DNA of 56,800 nt from Planctomycetota bacterium (GTDB lineage: Bacteria > Planctomycetota > Brocadiia > JAJRTI01): the NCBI GenBank assembly GCA_024278415.1, contig JAJRTI010000488.1, positions 1 through 56,800 on the forward strand, read 5' to 3'. Shown here piece by piece: positions 9,514 to 19,300 of the stretch; the first letter of the stretch is position 1, and the number at the start of each line of letters is the position of its first letter. The position numbers and the translations under genes were made by a program. The notes under the pieces are model-generated. The model was not told where the DNA came from. It searched no databases and worked only from the letters and a program-made list of their open reading frames with translations.

Positions 9514-11916
9514 ATGACACGACTGCCAGACATGGCGCGACGCGAGACGAGCTTGCAGCCGAATCGGCCGCGCAGGATGGGCGGCGCCGCGGCCGTGAGC
9601 CTGATGCTGGCCTGCGCCAGCATCTCGCGCGGGGAAGAGTACGGCCCGAACAACCTGCCGCCTTTCGTGCACCCGCCGGTCATGAAGCCCATCCCCGACG
9701 GGATCAAGCTCGACGTGCCGCAAGAACTGGGCAACCAGGAGCTGGCGCGGCTGGGATTTGTGGACGTCACCGCCGAGCCGTTCCGCGCGGACCCGACCGG
9801 CCAGCGCGATTCGACGCAGGCGTTGCAACGGGCCATCAACTTCGCCAGGGACGCGCAGATGGTGTGCTTCTTCCCTCCCGGGACCTACACGGTGAGCGAC
9901 ACGCTCCTGCTCCGGCACGGCATCCACATGCGCTCCCATCGCGCCACGTTCATGAACAACCTGAACATGCCCTGCGTGCTCGTGGGGTCGCGCGAGGGCG
10001 AAGGCCGAGCGGGCTATGCCCGGCCCAAGATCGTCCTCCGGCCGCGCGCGCCGGGCTTCGACGATCCGGACAAGCCGAAATACGTGATCGAGCATCAGCA
10101 GTACGGCGTCCGCAAGTTCACCGTCAAGAAGAACCGCGCCGGCGGAGGCGCGTCGCTCATGAACACCATGGTCGTGAACCTCGACATCGCCATCGGCCGC
10201 GGCAACCCCGGCGCGGTGGGCATGCTCATTCGCTCGTGCGAGGGCTCGGCCGTGCAGGACATGACCATCGACGCGACCCACGGCTTCGCCGGCCTCGCCG
10301 GCGCGACGGGCAACGGCGGCAGTTGGACGAACATCACCGTCATCGGCGGCAAGGTCGGGCTCGACATGCGCGGCTGGACGCCCCCCACGCCCACGATGGA
10401 GGGTATCACGCTCATCCACCAAACCCAGGCCGCGATCATGACCACATGCCGAGGGCCGCTGACTGCAGTGGGGGTGAAAATCGTCTCGCGCATCCGCGGG
10501 CCAGTCATCCAGGCCAAGGCCAAGAAATGGGGCATCTTCGATTGCGGGCTCAACCTCATTGACAGCCAGATCGTGTTCAAGCGCACCGCGGCGTCCAAAG
10601 GCAAGACCGTGGCCATCGTCTCGAACCGAAGCGTTTACATGAACAACGTGTACGTGCGCGGCGCCGACGCGGTGGTCGACGGCGGGCTTGCGGGGAATCC
10701 CAAGGGCTGGCTGCGCGTCCAGGAGTTCGCGCAGGGCCGAACGCCGCGGCAGGTGAAGGGCTACAGCCTGAGCGCGCCGATCTACGTGGACGGCAAAAAG
10801 GTGCCCGGCCCGCTGCGGAACGTGGAGCCAAACGCTGCGCCGCCCAAGGGCCTGGAGGCGCGGCACGTGTGGGCGCCGGGCTTCCCGTCGTGGCAGTCGC
10901 CAGGCGCGGCGGACGTGAAGGCGCCGCCCTACAACGCCAAGGGCGACAGCTATGCCGACGATACCGACGCGCTCCAACGCGCGATCGACGCCAACGAGAT
11001 CGTGTTCCTCCCCAAGGGGTACTACCGCATCACGCGCACCCTGCAACTCAAGCCGCGCACGAAGCTCGTCGGCGTCGCACAGCATCTGTCGATCATCATG
11101 GCGCGCGACCCGGCCCGCGGGTTTGCCAAGGACGGGCAGCCCGGGCCGCTCGTGGCGACCGCGGACGACGGGGACGCGGAAACCGTGCTCGCGTTCGTCG
11201 GCATCCGCTTCCCGCGCGAGGTGGCCGAGTCCTACCGCGGCGCGGCGCTGCCCGTGTACAGCCTGAAGTGGCAGTGCGGCCCCCAGTCGGTGTTTCGAAC
11301 GGTGGACGTGAACCCGCTGCGCGTGTATGGCTTCATCGGCGCGCGCAAACACAAGCAGCCGCCCCTCGGAAGCCCCGCGGTGCTCGTCACCGGCCACGGC
11401 GCCGGGCGGTGGTACAACTACCACGCGGGCCACTTCTTCATGGGCACGACGAAGGACTCGCGGGCGATCCTGATCGACCGCGCCGCGGGGCCGCTTCAGT
11501 TCTACAACTTCGAACCGCAGGGAGGCGATAGCGCGGCCGTCGCCGAGATCCGGCGCTCGCGCTACGTCTCCATCTACGGCTGCAAGACCGAATGCGACAC
11601 CACGTTTTTGCGCGTGGTGGACAGCGACCACATCCGCGTCTTCGGCCACGGCGGCATCGGCAACGCGTCTGCTGGCGGCGCGCTGTACGTGTTCGAGCGC
11701 ACGCCCAACTTCCTCATCTCCAACCTGGCCGACCAGGTGAATCTGCGGGCATCGCGGCCCTACTATGGCCGCCACTCCATGCACCGCAACATCAAGGAGT
11801 TCTTCCCCCTACTGCACCAACAGGCGTCGGGAAGGCAAGTGCGCGTCCCCTCGCTGGAGCGCCCTGTGCTCTATCGATTCGGCCATCCGTTGGCGCGGCC
11901 GCCCGCGATGCAGTAG
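9514..11916 (+). CDS. Secreted double pectate-lyase-fold protein
   Basis: An 800-aa protein with a signal-like hydrophobic stretch at about 22-40, after a basic N-terminus. It holds two tandem pectate-lyase-superfamily beta-helices. The first starts near residue 75 (ADPTGQRDSTQALQRAINFA, then FFPPGTYTVSDTLLL). The second starts near 475 with the matching words YADDTDALQRAIDANEIVFLPKGYY. The first module is in the classical form that begins an extracellular lyase or glycosidase beta-helix. Start choice: AGGAG lies 8 bases before the ATG. It sits 134 bases after the GH110-like gene in the same direction, with a REP element between. Internal duplication is clear; the substrate is unknown. Such proteins also occur as phage depolymerases, but no phage genes are near. 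Confidence 0.8.
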   Translation: MTRLPDMARRETSLQPNRPRRMGGAAAVSLMLACASISRGEEYGPNNLPPFVHPPVMKPIPDGIKLDVPQELGNQELARLGFVDVTAEPFRADPTGQRDSTQALQRAINFARDAQMVCFFPPGTYTVSDTLLLRHGIHMRSHRATFMNNLNMPCVLVGSREGEGRAGYARPKIVLRPRAPGFDDPDKPKYVIEHQQYGVRKFTVKKNRAGGGASLMNTMVVNLDIAIGRGNPGAVGMLIRSCEGSAVQDMTIDATHGFAGLAGATGNGGSWTNITVIGGKVGLDMRGWTPPTPTMEGITLIHQTQAAIMTTCRGPLTAVGVKIVSRIRGPVIQAKAKKWGIFDCGLNLIDSQIVFKRTAASKGKTVAIVSNRSVYMNNVYVRGADAVVDGGLAGNPKGWLRVQEFAQGRTPRQVKGYSLSAPIYVDGKKVPGPLRNVEPNAAPPKGLEARHVWAPGFPSWQSPGAADVKAPPYNAKGDSYADDTDALQRAIDANEIVFLPKGYYRITRTLQLKPRTKLVGVAQHLSIIMARDPARGFAKDGQPGPLVATADDGDAETVLAFVGIRFPREVAESYRGAALPVYSLKWQCGPQSVFRTVDVNPLRVYGFIGARKHKQPPLGSPAVLVTGHGAGRWYNYHAGHFFMGTTKDSRAILIDRAAGPLQFYNFEPQGGDSAAVAEIRRSRYVSIYGCKTECDTTFLRVVDSDHIRVFGHGGIGNASAGGALYVFERTPNFLISNLADQVNLRASRPYYGRHSMHRNIKEFFPLLHQQASGRQVRVPSLERPVLYRFGHPLARPPAMQ

Positions 11917-11934
11917 CGGCCTGGTCCCGGGGGC

Positions 11935-13137
11935 TCAGACCGCGCCGGCCTCGCGCAAGCCGGCGATCCGCTCTCGCGTATACCCGAGCCACTCGCCCAG
12001 CACTTCCTCCGTGTGCTCGCCCAGCCGCGGCGCGGGCCGAAGCGCTTCCGGCTTGGCTTGCCCCGGCGGGTCCGACGCGGCGGCAAACTTCACTGGGAAC
12101 CCGGCGACGAGGAACTCGCCCGCTCCCTCCTGCGCAACGCGGCCGACCATGCCCCGCGCCTGGATTTGCTCGTGCGCGGCCATGCGGGCCACGTCGTGAT
12201 ACGGCCCGCACGGCACGCCCGCGGCGCCGAGCCGTTCGATCCATTCGTCGGTGGTTCTTGTGCGCATGAGATCCCGCAGGATCGGCTCCAGCAAGGCGTA
12301 GTTCGCTGTGCGCGCAGCGTTCGTAGCGAACGCGTCGTCGTGCAGCTTCGGCTCGTCGACTGCCGCGAGGAACCGCCCCCAGATCGCGTCGTTGCCGATC
12401 GCGAGCACGACGTACCCGTCTTGGGACTCGAACAGTTCGAAGGGCGTGATGGACGGGTGCCGCGCGCCGAGCGCGTGGGGCGGCTCGCCGGTCACGCCGT
12501 AGCGCGCGATCGCGTTCTCCATGATCGCCACAACGGAGTCGAGCATGGCCACGTCGACCATCTGCCCGCGGCCGGTGCGTTCGCGTTAGTGCAGCGCGGC
12601 GAGGATGCCGGTGACGGTGAACATGGCCGCGCTGAGGTCGGCGATGGACGTGCCGACGCGCGCCGGCGGGCGGCCGGGCTCGCCGGTGATGCTCATGATG
12701 CCGCTCATGCCCTGGACGATCATGTCGTACGCCGGCCGCTGCGCCCAAGGCCCGGTCTGCCCGAAGCCTGACGTGGCCGCGTAGATGACGCGCTGGTTGG
12801 CTTGGGCAAGCGCGCCATAGCCCAGGCCGAGCCGGTCCATCACGCCGGGCCGGAAGTTCTCGCACACCACGTCGGCCTGCTTCACCAAGTCGAGGAACGC
12901 GGCCTTGCCTTCGGGATGCTTTAGGTTCAGCGTGAGGCTCTTCTTGCCTCGGTTCACGCTCACGAAGTATCCGCTCATCCCGCCCTGGAACGGGGGGAAC
13001 TCCCGCGCGTCGTCGCCCTTGGGCGGCATCTCGATCTTGGCCACCTCCGCTCCGAGGTCGGCAAGGACCATCGCGGCGAACGGCCCGGCAAGCACGCGGG
13101 TCAGGTCGAGGACGCGGATGTCGGAGAGGGGCGGCAT
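11935..13137 (-). pseudogene. Family III CoA-transferase (CaiB/BaiF), interrupted by one stop codon
   Basis: The full frame from the ATG at 13137 gives about 400 codons, the normal length of CaiB/BaiF CoA-transferases, but carries a TAA at 12586-12588. Before it are 183 residues with the family opening (RVLDLTRVLAGPFAAMVLAD), an ENFRPGVMDRLGLGY segment and the presumed catalytic Asp138 in RPAYD. Directly after the stop, in the same frame, the protein resumes with RERTGRGQMVDVAMLDS, which in this family normally continues without a break from LYA or LHY. The change from a TAC, TAT or GAA codon is a single base. It may be a true pseudogene, a sequencing error, or a readthrough case. An ATG 24 bases after the stop could start a 208-aa C-terminal fragment. 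Confidence 0.85.
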
Positions 13138-13214
13138 GAGGCAAACGGCCTTACGGGATGGGTGTGGGCGGGCCATCATACTCGATCCCGTTCCTCGCCA
13201 ACAGCGCGGCGGCG

Positions 13215-13243
13215 TTGTCCGCCGCCACGCGAACCGATACAAT
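13215..13243 (+). promoter_or_regulatory. Predicted sigma-70-type promoter of the giant gene
   Basis: TTGTCC (13215-13220), a 17-base spacer, then TACAAT (13238-13243). It lies 89 bases before the chosen ATG of the 2795-aa protein, in the short gap between divergent genes. Confidence 0.45.
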
Positions 13244-13332
13244 AAGTGGTCCGTGTCACCGTCAGGGGCTCCGATGCTTGGGCGGTCGTTGCGCCACGAG
13301 ACCTGGTCCTCTGTGCTCAGAAAGCCCACCGC

Positions 13333-16300
13333 ATGCTTCAGCCTAGCTCCTCCCGACGTCTTGCCCGATTCCTTGCCTTTTTCGTTTCCCTTCTTCTGCT
13401 TTCCGCCAGCACGCGTCCATCGGCATGGGGCGCCGACGCGGGGCGCCTCGCGCCGGGGCCGGTCGCGGTGCGCCTGCGCAACGCGGCGGATAACAAGCCC
13501 GTGCCCGGCATTGTCGTGCGCCTCGGCGCGCGCTATGCCGCGACCGCGGCCAATGGCGTGCTCACGCTCGATGGCGTGCCTGCCGGCCCATACGCACTCG
13601 TGATCGAGTCGAACGGGTTTGACCGCGTCGAGCGCGCCATCACGCTGCCGCCCGGCAAACGCGCTCCGATCGACCTGCGGCTCACGCCCGTGGCCAACGC
13701 ACGGATCGAAGGCGTTGTCACGATCGAAGACTTGGGCGAGCCGCTGCCCGGCGCGCGGGTGGTGTTCACGCCGGCCGCGGTCAAGGCCGCGGTGCAGGGC
13801 CGCATCGAGGCGCGCACGGACTGGAGCTGGAAGTTCGTCGTCGTCGAGTTGCCGCCCGGCAAGTATCGCGTGCTCGCGAGCGCGGAGGGCTGCCGCGACA
13901 AGGCGTTCGAGGCAGATATCAAAGGCAAGACGAAGCTGAACGTCGCGCTCCAACGCGCGTCGCAGCCTGCCGCGCTCGCAGTGGCCGTTGTGGACAGTGT
14001 GACCGGCGCCAATGTCGCGGGTGCGAAGGTCGTGGTGGCCGAGGCGTATCCGAAAGGCGTCGTCGCAGAGGGGACGACCAACGCGGCCGGGGTCGCGCAG
14101 TTCAAGGGTTTGAAAGTCGGGCTGTTGAGTTGGCCGGACCGCGACGACCATCTTGCGGTCGCCCGGCGCCGCGTGACGTGCCGCGCCACCGCGGATGGGT
14201 ACGCACCCGGCAGCGCGTACGCGGATCTGGGCGCACGCGCGGCGGTGACGGTGAAACTGAACCCCACGAAGAAGATTGCGGAGCGCGAGCCCAACAACGC
14301 CGCGGCCAGTGCGCAGGCCGTCCGGGTAGGGGTGCCCGTGGAGTTGAAGATATCCAAGGTCGGCGACCAGGACTGGTTCACGTTTCGGCTCGTTTATCCC
14401 GCGCGCGTGAAGGTCGCGCTCGAGCCGGCCCCGCCAATCGAAAGTGTCCTCAGGCTCATGGACGCCAAGGGCAAGGTGGTCGCGGACCGATGGGTTTATG
14501 CCAACCAAGTCAACGGCTTCGAGGCCGACCTGGCGGCGGGCGCGTACTTCATCGAGGTGGAGGAACACGGCAACAACAGCTCCAGCGCGGAGCCGTTCAC
14601 GCTGAAACTCACGAAGACCACCGCACACGACGCGCTGGAGCCGAACGACTCGCCGGTGGCCGCGCGCCGCCTCAAGCCGGGCGAGGAGGTTCGGGGGACC
14701 ATCTTCCCGGTCGGCGACCGCGACTACTTCCGCTTCCACATCGCCCGGCCGAGTTGGGTGCGCTTTGTGCTGCCGAGGGTCCCGGTGGAAACGTACATCA
14801 ACATTATTGACGCGACGGGCAAGAAACTGGGCGGCACATGGGATTGGGGCGGGCGGACCATCGTGTACGACATGATGCTCCAGGCGGCGGACTACTGGCT
14901 GGTGGTGGGAGAGAGCGGCGACAACGGCGCGTCCACGAACCCCTACGTGTTGCGTATGGTCACCGTGGCCGACGATGGCCTCGACGACCCCACCGCGCAG
15001 CCGGGCCGGCTCGCGTCCTGCCGCGTGCTGAAGCTCAACGCGCTGGTGGGCGCCACGATTCTGCCCAACGGCGACGTGGACCGCTACACGGTCTCTGTGC
15101 CGCAGAAGGGCCGCCTGCACGTTTACTACTACAGCCCCATGGAGACGGCGGTCGTCATACGCGACACGAGGGGCAAGGCGTTGGCGTCTTCGTGGAATTG
15201 GGGGGGGCGTCCCACGGAGTTTTCGTGGCGGGCCCCGCGGCCCGGCGTGGCCTATCTGGACGTGCATGAAAGCGGCGACAACGGCAGTTCCCCGAGCCCA
15301 TACATCCTGAAGGCGTGGTTCGAGCCGCCGGACGAGCAAGAGATGATGGGGCCCAACGACGCGTTCGCCACCGCGACGCCGGCACAGATCGGCGAGACGC
15401 TGCGCGGCAGCATCATGCCCACGGGCGACCTGGACTTCTACCGGCTCTACGTCGATCGGCCTGGCTATCTGCGCGTCGAAGGCACGGGGCCGATCACGAT
15501 GCGGCTCAAGCTGTTCGGCGCGGACCGAAAGCAGCCGCTGGCGGAGACGTGGGACTGGGCGGGGCGCGTGTTGAAGATTCGCGCTCCCGTGCTGCCTGGC
15601 GAATACACGGTGATCGTGCAGGAGTCCGGCAACCGCGGCGAGAGCGTCATGCCCTACGCGTTTAGGACTTATCTCGACCGCGTGGAGCCGTGGGAGAGTC
15701 CGCCCTTCGCCAACGACCCGCCGCGCCGGCTCAAGCTCGGCGAAGCGCAGAGCTTCGCGATCGAGCGCCCCGGTGATCGCGATCGCTTCACGTTTGCGGT
15801 GGCGGAAAAGGGGAAGTACTACCTGCGCGTCCGCACGCCGCTGACCACGCGCACCCGCCTGTTCGACGACCGCACGGGACAGAACGTCATCGACCGCTGG
15901 GACTGGGGCGGCCGCAACCTGTTGCTCGAGTTCGAAGCGAAGGGGCCGACGCGGTATCGCTTGGAGCTGTCGGGAACAAACAAGGCACAGGTGAGTTTCG
16001 ATCAGGGGTTCGCGCTCGTGTCCTCGAACGAGAGCGACGTGGTGAACGAGGGCGTTTCCGTCGAGGTCGACCCGTATGACCCGACGCTGGCGACATTCAC
16101 GCGCAAGCCTTTGGAAGGCTACGTCGCCGCGCAGTCGGCCCAGATCGACGCGGATGGCGACGGCGCGTTCGATTTTCAGATGCCGCCCGGCCAGCGCACG
16201 TATGCCTATCGCTATCGCGCGGAAGGCGTCTATCCCGCGGTCGTGCGCCTGCAGGGCGCGAACGAGACGGCGACGATCAAGCCGCTTTGGGTCCAAGCCG

Positions 16301-19300
16301 TGGGCCAACCGGAGCGCAAAGGCATTCTGCTCTACGTGGATTACCCCGGCGAGGGACAGACGGTGGCCCGGGACGAACCGGCGCGCGTGCGCGCGATGAG
16401 CTACACCGGCGCGCGCATCACGCGGGTCGCCCTGTCGATCGATGGCCGCTCGATGGGAACCGCGTACGACCGGCCGTTTTCGTTTGACGTGCCTTGGCGG
16501 CGGCTCGCCGGCGGGCAACACACGCTGCGCGTGGCCGCGCTCGACGCCAAGGGAACCCGGCGCGAACTGAAGCGCCAATTCCGCGTGAGCGACTACTTCG
16601 ACCTGCGGCCGTTCGACGCCGCGGTGCTCAGCGGCTCGATCGTGCGCGTGTCGTGGACCGGCGGCCAGTTCGGACCGGCCCGCGTGCGCTATCGCAAGCG
16701 GCCGGCGTCGCCCACCGATAAGCCGCAGTGGAAAGCCGTGGTCGGCCAGAACGCACGCGACCGCGTGGTGCCTTTGGCCGATCTGGAGCCCGGCGCGGCG
16801 TACGAGTTCCAGCCGCTGGGAGGCGCAGAGCCCGGCCCAGTGCGCACCGTCACCCGCGTCAAAGGACTCGCATTTGGCCAGCCGCGCTACGGCGCCGCGA
16901 TCGAGCGCGACTACGGCCAGCGGGTCGGTGTGTCCGTGCGCAACCATGCGGACAAGCCCATGGCCGTGCGCCTCGCGTGCGGCAAGCCGCCGAACAGCCT
17001 GCTGCTCGTGGGCTTTGTGGGCGAAGGGTCCAAGGGCGCGCCCTTCACGCTCGCGCCAGGCGAGGAGCGCGAGTTCATGCTCGGGCTCAGCGCGCAAGAC
17101 GTGAAGCGCGAAGTCCATCGCTTCCCCATCCGCATCACCTCCGACAACGGGTATAGCGACGAGGCCGAGGTGACCGTGCGCGTGAAGCTGCCCGAGGTGA
17201 AGCTGGAATGGGAGAAGGTCGGGCCCGCAGAGACCGGCCTCGGTGTCGTCTACCGATTGCACAACAAGGGCGACACGCTGACCGACCTGGAGGTGGAGAT
17301 CGACCCGGCGGACGACCTTTCCGTGAACCCCGAGAGCAGCCATGGCGCGTGCCTCGCCGGCTCGACCACGGAGTTCACGGTCGTGCCGCGGCTCTATGAG
17401 GGCTTCAGCAACGTCGAAGGCAAGCTCCTCGCGCGCGCGCTCGACAAGTCGATTGAGGAGCCGGTGAAGATCGGGCTGCCGGAGGGCCAACGCATCTTCG
17501 GCGTCCAACTCATCCCCGGCTACGATCCGACGGACGAGACCGCGTCCGAGATGGAGCAAATCCTCGCGCTGCGCGCCGCGGCCGGAGCGTTCCTCAACCC
17601 GGAACTCGTCGACTGGTCCGCCAAGACGAACCCGACGGACACGGACGGCGACGGCGTCGTGGACCGTTGGCAAGTGGACAACCCCATCGAGCGTATCCTC
17701 TGGCTCGGCGACGATACGGACGGCGACGGCGCGATCGATTTCGTGCACGCGGACGTGGGCTACGATGGCCAGTTCGAGTATTCCGCGTACAAAACCAAGG
17801 ACGGCTGGGTCGAGACGAACCTCGTCGAGGCTTGGGTCGAGATGGGCTTCAGCCTGCCGTGGGCGCGCTCGGCTTACGAGCCGCACAGCGTGGACCTCGT
17901 GGCCAACGACGTGGTCGTGGGCAAACTGCGCAACACGATTCCCGAGGGCAACTACACCTTCCGCTTGCCGCCGACTGCGATCAAGTTCACCTCGGATGGC
18001 GCACCCGAGCCGCTCGACTTGCGCATCGACTCCAAGCACTTGCGCGGGGGGCACTACGTGGTGTCGAGCGACTTCCGCGTGAAGCTCAGGCTCACCGGCA
18101 CGCGCGCGTGGGTCGTCGCGCCGACCCGACAAGACGCGGAGAAACAAGCCCGAAACCAACCCGGCCTCACGCTGGACGGCTGCGATTACTCGGTCTCGTC
18201 CAACGAATTGGAAGCGGAATACAAGAGGCCGCTCAAAAAGGGCGCGGCCGTGGCCATCATCGTCCCCCTGCGCAATGTGGGCGCGATGTCCACGGACAGC
18301 GTCTCCGTGTCGCTCATGCGCAGCGCGCCGGGCGGCAAGCCCATCGAACTCGCGCGGCGCTACGTGGACACGCCGCCGCTTTCGGGCGCGCGGGAAGTGC
18401 GCCTGCCGTGGGTCGCCGCGGCCGGCACGCACACATTGCACGTGGTTGTCGACGTGGACCAGGAGGTCGACGACACCGACCGCACGAACAACGAGGCGCT
18501 CATCACGCTCACCGTGCCCGGCGACGACGCCAAGCCGACCATCAAGTTGCTCCGCCCTGCCGACGGCCAGAAGCTCGACGACACGGTCGTGGCCATCGAG
18601 GCCGAAGCGCACGACGACGCGGCTGTGGCCCGCGTCGAGGCGCGCATCGACAACGGGCTGTGGCAGACCTTGGCCAGCGCCGGCGCGGACCGCTACGCGG
18701 GCAAGGCCATCGCCCAACCCGGGCCGCACACGATCGCGGTGCGCGCGATCGATTCGGCCGGCAACGTGGCCGAAGCTCGCGCCAAGATAGAGGTGTCAAA
18801 GGACATTCCGATCCCAGCCGTGAAGGTATTGGAGCCGGCAGACGGCGCGCGCATTGACGAGCGCGAGGCCGACGTGGTGATCGACTGCGACGAAGACGCG
18901 GTGCTGGCCGCGGTGCGCGTGAACGGTGGGCCGTGGCAGAAGGCCCGCCTCTGGGCCGCCACCGCGCGCAAGACGGTCGATCTGGAGTTTGGCGCGAACA
19001 AGATCGAGGTGAAGGTCGTCAATGACAAGGGCGTGCAAGCGGCCGCGTCCGTGGCCGTTCAGTGCCCGGTCCAGCCCCAGGAGGAAGACAAGCAGAAGAA
19101 GCCCGGCAAGCCCAAGAAGGATCAGACAGGCCAGAAGCCGCCGCGCGGGGACGAACCCGAAGGCCCGGGCGGCGACGCGGAAGGCGAAGTGGATATCCCC
19201 GGCGCCGGCCCAGTCAACGTGCTCGGCCCCAAGAACCAAGTGATCCCTCCGCCGCGGCCTGGCCGCGGGCGCCCAGGCCGAAAGCGCAAACCTGCCGATG

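Noticed and set aside
12586..18729. A 2047-codon open frame on the minus strand, antisense to the giant gene
   Set aside because: Only its end (the CoA-transferase part) looks like a protein. The rest is Arg/His/Val-rich as expected for the antisense of a GC-rich gene, with no start signal; the plus strand holds recognisable domains.
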